Shown here piece after piece: positions 17,455 through 26,257 of a stretch of DNA of 50,184 bases. Position 1 is the stretch's first letter; each line of letters starts with the position of its first letter. A program made the position numbers and the translations under genes. This stretch comes from Proteobacteria bacterium UBA2133 (GTDB taxonomy: Bacteria > Pseudomonadota > Gammaproteobacteria > Arenicellales > UBA868). A model generated the notes under the pieces. The model saw only the letters and a program-made list of their open reading frames with translations. It ran no database searches and was not told the origin of the DNA. The stretch spans positions 1-50,184 of the forward strand of contig DCXP01000035.1 of the NCBI GenBank assembly GCA_002327725.1, given 5' to 3'.

Positions 17455-17634
17455 GTGCCCATGATCGGTGCTCAAGTCTGTGAATTGATCAACGAGGCCG
17501 TCCTGGCTATGTCGGTGGAGGCGAGCACAGAAGGTCTCGCGCGGACCGTGCATGCCCATCCGATGCTCGCCGAAGTGGTACACGAGGCAGCACTGGCATC
17601 CCACGGTCGGGCAATCCATAAAGTCAACCGCTGA
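17455..17634 (+). pseudogene. lpd: C-terminal relic of lpd (dihydrolipoamide dehydrogenase, E3)
   Basis: About 60 codons reading VPMIGAQVCELINEAVLAM, then EGLARTVHAHPMLAEVV and HEAALASHGRAIH before a stop. This matches the dimerisation-domain end of dihydrolipoamide dehydrogenase, including the catalytic His-Glu pair region (HAHPTLSE in the family). The remaining ~400 residues of E3 are absent, and the sequence to the left up to 17440 shows no further match. It has the same orientation as the sucA relic on the other side of the kor operon, as expected if a sucA-sucB-lpd operon once spanned this site. Confidence 0.85.
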
Positions 17635-17727
17635 CGGCCGTCGCCTGACGGCGATCCAGCACCCTGCCACAAGCCCTGTTTCATCAGCGTGCCAACACCG
17701 TGGCGCGTCGTTAAATATTGAAAATTA

Positions 17728-17736
17728 TGGTATAAT
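17728..17736 (+). promoter_or_regulatory. Extended -10 promoter before the 81-residue gene
   Basis: TGGTATAAT is an extended -10 element with a perfect TATAAT hexamer at 17731-17736 in an AT-rich pocket of otherwise GC-rich DNA. The -35 region (TCGTTA at 17708-17713, 17-base spacer) is weak, as is usual with extended -10 promoters. The predicted transcript has a leader of roughly 100 bases with a perfect hairpin, GCCTTG-GCG-CAAGGC, at 17745-17759. Confidence 0.7.
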
Positions 17737-17843
17737 TTCCTATTGCCTTGGCGCAAGGCCTGTGTGACCGCTCCTCGCGGTATCGATACCACAGCCTGCA
17801 GCGCTCCCCAGCGCATGCCGTTACTGCTCAGTCCAGGATACCC

Positions 17844-18089
17844 ATGAAGAAAGCTGACCCGGTTCTCAACTATGAAGAGTTTTCTCATCTTTGCTACCAC
17901 GTGGTCCAGATCGAGAAGGCGGAACTGCCGAGCGGCGGCTCGGACGGCAGCTGCTATCGCTACGTTGTGGCTAACTCGGTTTCGTCGGTGACCGGCTACC
18001 GTCAGGGTACCAAGCGCGAAGTCACCCAATATTGCGCAACCCTGATCGAAGATCTCAATCTCAGGACCATCCCCAAGAAGAAGGTCTGA
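17844..18089 (+). CDS. Small hypothetical protein, 81 residues
   Basis: I do not recognise this protein. It starts MKKADPVLNYEEFSHLCYHV at the ATG at 17844, and the longer in-frame opening upstream crosses the promoter and leader hairpin. It is soluble-looking, mixed acidic and basic, with three cysteines, a Gly/Ser-rich turn (LPSGGSDGSCYRY) at about residues 29-41 and a basic C-terminus (TIPKKKV). No signal peptide or membrane helix is seen. Its own extended -10 promoter and structured leader suggest real expression. It stands alone between the lpd relic and fetB. The coding call rests on promoter, start context and absence of a competing gene. Confidence 0.6.
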   Translation: MKKADPVLNYEEFSHLCYHVVQIEKAELPSGGSDGSCYRYVVANSVSSVTGYRQGTKREVTQYCATLIEDLNLRTIPKKKV

Positions 18090-18185
18090 TCCCCACTCCC
18101 GGGAATCTGAAGGCACCGCTGCCGACAGACGGGGTTTCTTTAAAACGCCTGTGTCACGTGGATCACGCTTTATGAGGGCGCCCGC

Positions 18186-18896
18186 GTGAGTATCGGTCAG
18201 ATTCCTCTGGCGCAACTCGCGCTGATCTTTATTCCCGTTGCGATCGTTGTCGTCATTCAATGGCGATGGTCACTGGCCTCGCGGGACACCCTCTATGGGC
18301 TTAGCCGGATGGTGGTGCAACTGCTCGCCGTCGGCTACGTGCTGGTCTTTCTTTTCGAGTCTGACAGTCCGCTGCTGGTATTCGGGGTGCTTTTTGTCAT
18401 GATCACGGTCTCCAGCTGGATTGCGCTTCGCCCGCTGGGCAAATCCCGGCCTGGCCTCTACTGGATCTCACTCATTTCCATTACCGCCGGCGGCCTTCCT
18501 GTACTTATCCTGACCACCCAGTTCGTGATCGATGTGGAGCCCTGGTATGCGCCCCGATACCTTATCCCGCTGGCAGGAATGATTTTCGCCAATGCCATGA
18601 ACGCCGTCAGTATTGCCGCGGAGCGCTATCAGGCTGAACTCGATAACGGGCACCATCCGGAAGAAGCCCGCCATATCGGGATGCAGGCGGCGATGATCCC
18701 CCTGGTGAATTCTCTGATGGCGGTCGGACTGGTTTCCCTGCCCGGGATGATGACCGGGCAGGTGCTCTCGGGCGTTTCTCCGCTGATTGCGGCACGCTAC
18801 CAGATTCTGGTGATGTGTATGCTGTTTGGCGCTTCGGGAATATCAGCGGCCTGCTTTCTGCACTTATGGATGCGACGGCCACGGGGCTCTCGCTAA
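18186..18896 (+). CDS. fetB: FetB/YbbM-like ABC permease (UPF0014 family)
   Basis: Inner-membrane protein of 236 residues with six or seven predicted helices, in the UPF0014 family whose Escherichia coli member FetB works with the ATPase FetA in iron export. Family segments are SLASRDTLYGLSRMVVQLLAVGY near the start, PLAGMIFANAMNAVSIAAER in the middle, and AAMIPLVNSLMAVGLVSLPGMMTGQ towards the end. The start is GTG at 18186. No FetA-type ATPase is present in the window, so either the ATPase is encoded elsewhere or the protein uses another partner. Confidence 0.88.
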   Translation: MSIGQIPLAQLALIFIPVAIVVVIQWRWSLASRDTLYGLSRMVVQLLAVGYVLVFLFESDSPLLVFGVLFVMITVSSWIALRPLGKSRPGLYWISLISITAGGLPVLILTTQFVIDVEPWYAPRYLIPLAGMIFANAMNAVSIAAERYQAELDNGHHPEEARHIGMQAAMIPLVNSLMAVGLVSLPGMMTGQVLSGVSPLIAARYQILVMCMLFGASGISAACFLHLWMRRPRGSR

Positions 18897-18906
18897 GCCT
18901 GCTCTG

Positions 18907-19758
18907 TTATTTTTTTGCGGCAGATATCTGCAGAGCAAGCGCGGCGAACAGAATCGCACCGCCGGTCAGTGTAGCGGCCGTCGGCACATCGCCCAGCGTC
19001 AGCCATACCCAGACCGGCGCCAGTAAGGGCTCACCCAACGCAAAGAGAGTCAGCTGAACCGCCGGCACGCCCTGTGCTGCAAGGGCAAAGAGTACGCTGC
19101 CAAGGCCCAGTTGCACCACGCCCAGCAATGAACACCATAATACCTCGATCAGAGGAATCACGAGGCCAACACCGGTACCCATGCTCACTGACATACTGAT
19201 CAGCGTTCCAATAATCCCGCCGTACAGGACTGCCGGCGTCATGTCGATATTCTTGCCGGCTCGCAGGCTTACCGCGTAGACACCGAAAAATAGAATACCC
19301 AGCACCGCCACTGCCACACCAAACCTGTCGCCAATGTGCAACCGGCCCCCCACCATGATGCCGATTCCAATAACGGCCATCGCGATGCTCACCCAGACCC
19401 GCGCAATCACCTGCTCACCCAGAAATACCCGGCCGAGTAAAGCGGCAAAAATGGGAGCCGCAGCCATAACGAATACCGCCACCGCTACCGTCGTATACTT
19501 AAGTGCAATGACGTTGCAGAGCATCGCACCGCTCAAAAGCGTCCCGGCGACCAGAACCTTGACACCACCTGCCCTGAGCACCGCAACAGTCGAGCGCCGG
19601 TAGCGGATGAGGGTCACTATGGCCACAAAGAGCGCAAGCGAAGCACAGCGGTAGAAATTAATCTGCCATTCGGTCGCCTGCTCCAGTGATTTCACCACCA
19701 CGCCGGCGAGACTCCAGAAAACCGGGGCTGTCACCGCGAAAGCATAATGACGTCTCAA
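18907..19758 (-). CDS. DMT-superfamily transporter (EamA domains)
   Basis: Inner-membrane metabolite exporter of 283 residues with about ten helices arranged as two EamA repeats (about 7-135 and 150-280). The first helix reads FAVTAPVFWSLAGVVVKSLE. Between repeats the chain shows MVGGRLHIGDRFGVAVAVLG, the typical end of repeat one. The last repeat contains QLTLFALGEPLLAPVWVWLT, a conserved segment of these exporters. The substrate is unknown. It is convergent with fetB (10-base gap) and divergent from the isomerase gene. Confidence 0.88.
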   Translation of the reverse strand: MRRHYAFAVTAPVFWSLAGVVVKSLEQATEWQINFYRCASLALFVAIVTLIRYRRSTVAVLRAGGVKVLVAGTLLSGAMLCNVIALKYTTVAVAVFVMAAAPIFAALLGRVFLGEQVIARVWVSIAMAVIGIGIMVGGRLHIGDRFGVAVAVLGILFFGVYAVSLRAGKNIDMTPAVLYGGIIGTLISMSVSMGTGVGLVIPLIEVLWCSLLGVVQLGLGSVLFALAAQGVPAVQLTLFALGEPLLAPVWVWLTLGDVPTAATLTGGAILFAALALQISAAKK

Positions 19759-19846
19759 ATCTTCTCCTCCCGGGATGTATTTTGCCCGAGACAGGCGTTA
19801 ATCTCCTACTGACCGATCGATTTTTTGCCTAAACCCGGACTACCCC

Positions 19847-20470
19847 ATGCCGACCCAAGCCAAGTGGTACTTTGACTTTGTCTCACCGTTTTCTTACCTG
19901 CAGTTCAAGAGACTCGATCGTCTGCCGTCAACCCTGGACTACGACATGGTCCCGGTCCTCTTTGCCGGCCTTTTAAAACACTGGGAACATAAGGGACCGG
20001 CTGAGATCAGCCCAAAGCGCCTCGATACCTACCGTTACTGCCAGTGGCTGGCTGATCGCCTGGGGGTGGCATTTCAGATGCCAAAGGCGCATCCTTTTAG
20101 TCCGCTCGGGTATCTTCGCCTTTGCCTTTCACTCGGGAGTTCGCGTGAGGTCGTTGGTGCAATCTTCGATTTCATCTGGACCGAAGGCGCACCGGTGCAT
20201 ACCGAGGCAGGCATTCAAGAGCTCGCCAATCGGCTCGGCGTCGAAAACCTGGCGGACCAGCTGGATTCGCCAAGCGCCAAGCAGCAGTTGCGGGCTAACA
20301 CCGAGCAGGCCATTGCGGAAGGCGTCTACGGCGTGCCGACTTTTGTCGTGGGTACGGAAAGATTCTGGGGCTTTGACCAGATGGAGATGCTATGCGACTG
20401 GCTTGCAAACCCGGATCAGATGACGCACATCGCAACCGAACGGTTCGCAAAACTGCCCTCGGGACTCTAA
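19847..20470 (+). CDS. 2-hydroxychromene-2-carboxylate isomerase-like protein (DsbA fold, kappa GST)
   Basis: 207-residue thioredoxin-fold protein of the HCCA isomerase / kappa glutathione transferase family. WYFDFVSPFSYLQFKRL at the N-terminus holds the active-site Ser13 that replaces the DsbA cysteine. GVYGVPTFVVGTERFWG carries the cis-Pro loop, and the C-terminal acidic/aromatic segment fits. Members use glutathione in isomerisation of aromatic degradation intermediates, but many lie outside such pathways. There are no aromatic-degradation genes nearby, so the substrate is open. It may share a transcript with the methyltransferase gene. Confidence 0.88.
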   Translation: MPTQAKWYFDFVSPFSYLQFKRLDRLPSTLDYDMVPVLFAGLLKHWEHKGPAEISPKRLDTYRYCQWLADRLGVAFQMPKAHPFSPLGYLRLCLSLGSSREVVGAIFDFIWTEGAPVHTEAGIQELANRLGVENLADQLDSPSAKQQLRANTEQAIAEGVYGVPTFVVGTERFWGFDQMEMLCDWLANPDQMTHIATERFAKLPSGL

Positions 20471-20578
20471 CAAGGCAATTGAGTATGATGTCGCAACGGT
20501 ATCTACGATTCAGCTGCCTAAGGTGACACCGCAAGCGAAATCCTTCGTTTCCGATTATTGATTATTGAAAGGGAAACC

Positions 20579-21202
20579 ATGGAGGAAACCGGCGTAGCCC
20601 GCTCTTACCGGGCTGAAACTTTGGAGGAACAACAGGCAGCTTACGACAGTTGGGCGAAGCAATATGAAATCGATCTTTGCGCAATGGGGTATCGAATACC
20701 TGCCGTAATTGCCGCCGTATCCACCCGCTTTATCCCCTCGACTGCCGCACCGATCCTGGACGCCGGATGCGGCGGCGGCATTCAGGCGGAGGCACTCGCA
20801 ATGCTGGGCTTCGGACCCATAACCGGAATCGATCTTTCGGAAGGCATGCTCGAGGTCGCGCGCACCAAAGGCATCTATAGCGACCTGCGCCAGATGACCC
20901 TCGGAGAAAAGCTCGACTTTGCCGATAACACATTCGCCGCAGTCATTTCCAGCGGTACGATTACCCCGCACCACGCACCTCCGGGCAGCTTTGAGGAGTT
21001 GATCCGGGTCGCAAAACCGGGTGCCCCAATTGTCTTCAGCCTGCGGGATGACCCCGCCCAGGAGCCCGAATACCCCGAGGCCGTAAAGAGACTCACCGAT
21101 GCCGGATTATGGCGGGAAGCATTTACCACCGAGAGTTTTCACAGCATGCCCTACGGGGAACCCCAGATCACCCACCGGGTTCATGTTTACCAAGTGAGTT
21201 AA
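20579..21202 (+). CDS. Class I SAM-dependent methyltransferase
   Basis: 207 residues from the ATG at 20579, which has AAAGGG five bases upstream. An in-frame TTG at 20558 is less likely. Motif I, ILDAGCGGGIQAEALAMLG, binds S-adenosylmethionine, followed by the acidic loop GIDLSEGMLEVA and motif post-II (FAAVISSGTI). The N-terminal helix region AAYDSWAKQYEIDLCAMGYR resembles Williams-Beuren syndrome 27-like and small-molecule methyltransferases. The acceptor is unknown. It converges on the amidase gene with a 35-base gap. Confidence 0.86.
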   Translation: MEETGVARSYRAETLEEQQAAYDSWAKQYEIDLCAMGYRIPAVIAAVSTRFIPSTAAPILDAGCGGGIQAEALAMLGFGPITGIDLSEGMLEVARTKGIYSDLRQMTLGEKLDFADNTFAAVISSGTITPHHAPPGSFEELIRVAKPGAPIVFSLRDDPAQEPEYPEAVKRLTDAGLWREAFTTESFHSMPYGEPQITHRVHVYQVS

Positions 21203-21237
21203 GTTTTGGTCAGCGATCTGTGCTCGAGGCACTAAGC

Positions 21238-22683
21238 CTATTGCAGATTTCCAGCCCAAATGGGCGGCCGGTACTGATGCCAGCCGAATTCCTTTTCCAG
21301 TTCAGCGGCAACCTGAAGAATCAAATGATCTTTGCCGGTGTGCCCTGCCAGCTGCACGGCACATGGATGCTCCCCGTTATTGAGCTGAACAGGCAGTGAT
21401 GCTGCAGGCTGGCCGCTGACGTTGCAGATATAGGCAAAAGGCGCAAAAGCATGGCCCCTTTCCCCCCAGGTTTCCATGTTGAAGTTCGCTGTGCGGCTGT
21501 CCATGTACCCGACCGGAATCGGATCGCTGCCGAGTGTCGGAGTCAGCACCAGGTCAAGCTCACTCATCGAGTTGATCAGCCGCATCGAGGCCTCATGCGC
21601 GCCCTGGCGGGCACGGTAGAGATCCATTGCGCTTAAAGAGGCAACCCGCTCCCGGACAAAATGCGTTAACGCCTCCAATTCCTCATGCAGCGGTTCACGA
21701 CCCACCTCTTTGATCCGGTTTTCAATCTCGTAAACCACATCCACCATCCAGAGATCTTCCATCCAGCTTCCCAGGCCCAAGTCGACAGGGTACGCATACT
21801 CATCGACTTCGTGTCCCATATCCGCCAGAGCCATACTCACCTTCTCTACGGACACCTGCTGATGCTTGCCGACCGAATCCCCGTACGGCGTCGAGGTCGA
21901 TACACCAATGCGGAGCTTGGGCGGTTTCTCGTCAAGAACGGCCAGGTACGAGTCCACTTCGGGCCGAACATGGTACCGGCTGCCGCGTACCGGACCTGCT
22001 GATTGGTCCAGGGCTGCCGCACTGTCCCGCACTGATCGTGTCAGCACGTGGTCGGAATTGAATCCGTTTGAGAATTCCATGAAGTACGGCCCCATGGGAT
22101 TCAGGCCGGTCGTTGGTTTGAGCCCAAATACGCCACAGCAGGCAGCAGGGATTCGGATCGAACCGCCCAGATCCGTACCGTGCGCCAGAGGAACCATCCC
22201 GGATGCGACCGCGGCCCCTGCGCCACCGGAACTGCCCCCGGTCGTGACCTCGGGGTTCCAGGGGTTCAGCGTCACGCCGCGAAACGTTGGCTCACAGACA
22301 AAATCCTCCGCAAATTCGGGCGTATTGGTTTTGCCGAGAATCACCAGCCCCGCCTCGCGCCATCGTTTTACCAGTTCGCTATCCGGCTTGGGTTTTACCC
22401 CATCGAAAAAACGGCAGGAAAACGTTGTCGGCATATCTGAAGTGAACTGGTTGACATCCTTGAGATAAAACGGGGCGCCTGACACGGGCGACTCCGGCAA
22501 CTTCCCCGCTGCTGCCGCACGGGCATTATCAAAATTGGTTATCACCAACGCATTCAGTTTCGGATTCAGCCGCTCTGCTACGTCGATTGCCACCTCGGTA
22601 ACTTCCTCAACTGAAACCTCTTTTGCCTTTATAAGGCGGGCAATACCGACCGCGTCGTGTTCTGCATAGTCACTGAAGTTCAT
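21238..22683 (-). CDS. Amidase-signature family amidase
   Basis: 481-residue amidase of the GatA/AtzF superfamily that hydrolyses carboxylic amides. The Ser-cisSer-Lys triad is present: Lys75 (FYLKDV), cis-Ser151 (TTGGSSGGAGAA) and nucleophile Ser175 (GTDLGGSIRIPA). The Ser-Ser spacing of 24 equals that of GatA. No GatB or GatC is adjacent, and the C-terminal half (NMETWGERGHAFAPFAYICN, QPAASLP) is that of stand-alone amidases rather than the tRNA amidotransferase. The gene points the same way as the following betaine-type ATPase gene, 75 bases apart, but a shared role is not evident. Confidence 0.92.
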   Translation of the reverse strand: MNFSDYAEHDAVGIARLIKAKEVSVEEVTEVAIDVAERLNPKLNALVITNFDNARAAAAGKLPESPVSGAPFYLKDVNQFTSDMPTTFSCRFFDGVKPKPDSELVKRWREAGLVILGKTNTPEFAEDFVCEPTFRGVTLNPWNPEVTTGGSSGGAGAAVASGMVPLAHGTDLGGSIRIPAACCGVFGLKPTTGLNPMGPYFMEFSNGFNSDHVLTRSVRDSAAALDQSAGPVRGSRYHVRPEVDSYLAVLDEKPPKLRIGVSTSTPYGDSVGKHQQVSVEKVSMALADMGHEVDEYAYPVDLGLGSWMEDLWMVDVVYEIENRIKEVGREPLHEELEALTHFVRERVASLSAMDLYRARQGAHEASMRLINSMSELDLVLTPTLGSDPIPVGYMDSRTANFNMETWGERGHAFAPFAYICNVSGQPAASLPVQLNNGEHPCAVQLAGHTGKDHLILQVAAELEKEFGWHQYRPPIWAGNLQ

Positions 22684-22758
22684 GGATGACTCCCCATTAA
22701 CTTGATTGCTTCGAGATAGAACCGACGCGGCAAGCGCTAAGCACTGGCACGCCCAGAT

Positions 22759-23790
22759 CTAGGACTGGCTGCTCATCGCTTTAAGAATCATTGTTTGAGT
22801 AACTTCACCGACAATACGATTCTCATCATCGACGACCGCCAGCGGACCGTCACTTTTCGTCAGCGTATCAATTAGCGAATCGATTTTTGCTTTATGATGA
22901 ATGCGCTCAGCACTTTCGATTCGCGTTGGATCCGAAACCGCCTGCATTACCCTGCCCACGCTCACCACTTTGTAGCGCGGTACATCTTCCGTAAATTCGC
23001 GCACATAGTCGTCGACAGGATTCGTGACGATCTCTTCGGGCGTTCCGATCTGGACGACAACGCCATCTTTCATGATCGCGATACGGTCGCCCATCTTGAT
23101 GGCTTCAAGAAAATCATGGGTGATGAAAATCATGGTTTTGTGGACTTCTGCCTGAATGCTCAGCAGTTCGTCCTGCATTTCACGTCGGATCAATGGATCC
23201 AGGGCACTGAACGGCTCGTCGAAGATTAGAATTTCCGGGTTAACTGCCATGGCACGGGCAAGGCCTACCCGCTGCTGCATCCCGCCCGACAGTTCCCGGG
23301 GGAAATGCTCTGCCCAACCGTCAAGGCCGACCTTCTGCAGCACTTCAAGCGATCGCGCCTTGCGCGCCTCCTTGTCCATACCTCGTATCTCAAGACCGAA
23401 GGAAATGTTGTCAATGACTTTACGGTGGGGGAAGAGCCCAAAGTGCTGAAACACCATACTCATGCGAAAACGTCGCAGTTCAGTCAGTTTCGCCAGGTCG
23501 TAGGACATGATGTCCTCACCGTCGATAATCATCGCACCGGCGGTGGGCTCAATCAGGCGGGAGATGCAACGGACCAGTGTGGATTTTCCGCTCCCGGACA
23601 GGCCCATGACGACGAAGGTCTCTCCGGTATTGACCTCAAAGGAGACGTCCTTAACCGCGATAACATGCCCCGTTTGCGCCTGGACCTCAGCGCGGGATAA
23701 CGAGCGGTCAAGATCCTTCAGTGTCTGCTCGGGGTATGCCCCGAATATCTTCCAGACATTGTTACAGACAATCTTTGGCGTTTCCGACAT
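22759..23790 (-). CDS. proV: Glycine betaine/proline ABC transporter ATP-binding protein (ProV/OpuAA-like)
   Basis: 343-residue ATPase of a quaternary-amine importer. It starts with the family N-terminus IVCNNVWKIFG. Walker A is GLSGSGKST, the Q-loop region is MSMVFQHFGLFPH, the signature is LSGGMQQRVGLARA, and Walker B is ILIFDEPFSALDP. The C-terminal ~75 residues are CBS-like (RYKVVSVGRVMQA, GPLAVVDDENRIVGEVTQ). These domains sense ionic strength in OpuA-type importers, though here only one clear CBS-like unit is seen. AGAAGGA precedes the ATG. The gene is divergent from its permease gene, which is unusual, since most proVWX sets are co-directional. Confidence 0.92.
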   Translation of the reverse strand: MSETPKIVCNNVWKIFGAYPEQTLKDLDRSLSRAEVQAQTGHVIAVKDVSFEVNTGETFVVMGLSGSGKSTLVRCISRLIEPTAGAMIIDGEDIMSYDLAKLTELRRFRMSMVFQHFGLFPHRKVIDNISFGLEIRGMDKEARKARSLEVLQKVGLDGWAEHFPRELSGGMQQRVGLARAMAVNPEILIFDEPFSALDPLIRREMQDELLSIQAEVHKTMIFITHDFLEAIKMGDRIAIMKDGVVVQIGTPEEIVTNPVDDYVREFTEDVPRYKVVSVGRVMQAVSDPTRIESAERIHHKAKIDSLIDTLTKSDGPLAVVDDENRIVGEVTQTMILKAMSSQS

Positions 23791-23914
23791 TCAATCCTTC
23801 TCTTAAGGCCGCCGAGGGAACTCATCTCCGGCCCGGAGAGGATATCTCTTCACTCATTGAAGCCGGTTTTCTTTGAAGATATGCTAGTGGATTGACCGAG
23901 TCCAGGCAAATCTG

Positions 23915-26044
23915 ATGCGGGATCCAGAATCGAGTTCCAGGGACACTTTGACGTCCGGCCTGTGGCCCGACTACCGGCACTGGTTCACCGGAGCCGTCGT
24001 CCTGCTGATTTCCCTCGTGATCTGGAAGATCCAGGGCGGTGAGACTGTCTTTCCCGAATCCTGGATCAGCGCCTTTCCTTTTGCCGACAAGGTCAATGAA
24101 TTCGACAAATGGATGAGACCGGTCCTGCAGCCAACCACCCGGGCGCTGGGGGCCGGAGTCACGTGGTTCTATGAATACATTGTCGATCTTTTGATCTTCA
24201 CGCAATGGCAGATCGTACTGGTGGTGCTGGTATTGCCTGCGTTTGCGTATGGAGGATTGCGCCTCGGGCTTTTTGCTGTTGCCGTCGTGGGCTCATGGCT
24301 GGTGCTGGATATGTGGGACGCGGCGATGGAAACGCTTAGCCTGATGTGCATCTCCATTGCGTTTAGCGCAATCGTCGGCATCGCGCTCGGGATTGCTGCC
24401 TCACAGAGTGATCGGCTCGAAATGATCACCAAGCCGATCCTCGACACCATGCAGACCCTCCCCGCTTACATATACCTCATTCCCGCATTTTTTCTGTTTG
24501 GCCTCGGTGCACCCGGCGCGATCCTGGCAACCGTGATTTATGCTCTGCCGCCCATTGTGCGTCTCACCAATCTTGGTATCCGCCAGGTGCCCGTAGGCAT
24601 TGGCGAAGCCGCAACCTCTTTTGGCGCGACAACCATCCAATCACTGACTAAAGTCAAGATCCCGCTTGCCGTACCCGCGATCAAGTTGGGGGTCAATCAG
24701 ACGGTGATGATGGCGCTGGCGCTGGTGGTGCTCGCGACATTTATCGGAGCCCCGGGCCTCGGCGAGATTGTGCTTCGCGGCATGCAGCGCCTTAACGTGG
24801 GTAAGGCGCTTGAAGGGGGCCTGGCGATCGTGCTGATGGCCATTCTGCTGGATCGTGTTACCTATGCGATGGGGCGGGACCCGCAACGCACCGATCAGGG
24901 AAGGGTCCAGATTTTTCACCTTTTCCCTCAGTCCCTCGAAACGTTCCGACTGATCCGATATATCGAATCCCTCATCGACCTGGTGTGGCGTCAGATCGGG
25001 AACGCTGGCCGCGCAGTTACCCAACTCATCGCTTTACTCCCATGCGCCCTGGTGAGGGCCTACGATGCCGACATGGGTATCAAGATTCACAAATTGCTGT
25101 TGCGGCATGCTTTTCTGATCGCGAGTCTGGTATTGATTTCAATGATGCTGCTGCTGGATGCCTATACGGATGTTTTTGCAAACTTTCCAAAAGCCTGGGA
25201 GCATCGCTTCCGGACGCCCGTTAACCAGTATATGGACGTGCTGGTCACAAATGAGACTTTCTATGCGATCACTACCGGCATCAAGAAGGGTCTCTATTTC
25301 GGGCTGATCAATCCACTGAACACCTTCCTGAAAGGATTACCCTGGTGGTACACCTGCCTGTTGTTTGTCGGTGTCGCCTACCTAGTGAGTGGACGCGCGC
25401 TCGCATTGATCACTTTTGTCGGTCTGCTGTTCATCGGGGCAACCGACTTATGGGCCTTCAGCATGATCACCCTGTCGACGGTCACCGTGTCGGTATTGAT
25501 CTGCTTCGTCGTCGGCGTGCCGCTTGGGATCATGGCCGCATATAGCCGAGCAATTGATGGGATTCTGAAACCCATCCTGGATACGATGCAGACCATGCCG
25601 GTTTTTGTGTACCTTGTGCCGGTAATCATGCTGTTTGGTGGTGGTCAAATCCCTGCGGTGATCGCAACGGTCATCTACGCCATTCCTCCGTTGATTCGTT
25701 GTACGACGCTTGGCATCCGTGAACTGCCTGAAGAGATCGACGAGGTTTCCCACTCGTTCGGTGCTTCAGTCATCCAAACGCTGATGAAGGTGAAAATTCC
25801 GATGGCAATCCCAGCCATCATGATCGGTGTGAATCAGGGCATCATGATGGCGCTCGCGATGGAGGTCATCACTCCGTTGATTGGCGGCAAGGGTCTCGGA
25901 CTCGAAGTCTTCATCGGTATGAGCACCGCAAGTATCGGCGTATCTCTGCAGGCAGGCCTCGGCATCGTCCTGCTGGCCATCATCCTGGACCGGATCTCCC
26001 AAGCCTGGACAAAAACCCAGCGCGAGGCGATGGGCCTTTCCTGA
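23915..26044 (+). CDS. proW: Double-length glycine betaine/proline ABC permease (two ProW domains fused)
   Basis: 709-residue membrane protein, about twice the length of ProW. Two complete permease domains are seen, roughly 90-325 and 450-700. Each has its own EAA coupling loop: GEAATSFGATTIQSLTKVKI and DEVSHSFGASVIQTLMKVKI. Each is preceded by a near-identical segment (KPILDTMQTLPAYIYLIP and KPILDTMQTMPVFVYLVP), showing tandem duplication. One chain could thus form the whole pore normally built by two subunits. The binding protein follows 213 bases later, after a small hairpin (26078-26094), and the ATPase is divergent upstream. Confidence 0.92.
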   Translation: MRDPESSSRDTLTSGLWPDYRHWFTGAVVLLISLVIWKIQGGETVFPESWISAFPFADKVNEFDKWMRPVLQPTTRALGAGVTWFYEYIVDLLIFTQWQIVLVVLVLPAFAYGGLRLGLFAVAVVGSWLVLDMWDAAMETLSLMCISIAFSAIVGIALGIAASQSDRLEMITKPILDTMQTLPAYIYLIPAFFLFGLGAPGAILATVIYALPPIVRLTNLGIRQVPVGIGEAATSFGATTIQSLTKVKIPLAVPAIKLGVNQTVMMALALVVLATFIGAPGLGEIVLRGMQRLNVGKALEGGLAIVLMAILLDRVTYAMGRDPQRTDQGRVQIFHLFPQSLETFRLIRYIESLIDLVWRQIGNAGRAVTQLIALLPCALVRAYDADMGIKIHKLLLRHAFLIASLVLISMMLLLDAYTDVFANFPKAWEHRFRTPVNQYMDVLVTNETFYAITTGIKKGLYFGLINPLNTFLKGLPWWYTCLLFVGVAYLVSGRALALITFVGLLFIGATDLWAFSMITLSTVTVSVLICFVVGVPLGIMAAYSRAIDGILKPILDTMQTMPVFVYLVPVIMLFGGGQIPAVIATVIYAIPPLIRCTTLGIRELPEEIDEVSHSFGASVIQTLMKVKIPMAIPAIMIGVNQGIMMALAMEVITPLIGGKGLGLEVFIGMSTASIGVSLQAGLGIVLLAIILDRISQAWTKTQREAMGLS

Positions 26045-26257
26045 GACGACGCAACGCCGGATCTGGTCAGCGAAAACGCCTTTAAACCAAAGGCTTAGTG
26101 AGGGCCTCAGAGGAGTGATTCGCACCTTAGCTTGGCCCATTTCTACTTTGGGGGGCTCTGGCCCGGGGGTGCCAAAATCACCCAGCAGGTTTATGGTAAA
26201 AATACGGTTATGCCAACACGGCATTGAGAAATCTCGAACCACGAGGAGGAGAATAAA

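Noticed and set aside
17472..18260. 262-codon minus-strand frame
   Set aside because: It crosses antisense to the lpd relic, the promoter, the small gene and the fetB start; its composition is arbitrary and no family is recognised.
26078..26094. Hairpin GCCTTT/AAAGGC between the permease and binding-protein genes
   Set aside because: The stem is only 6 bp and lacks a T-run, so it is not called as a terminator; it may slow polymerase or stabilise mRNA.
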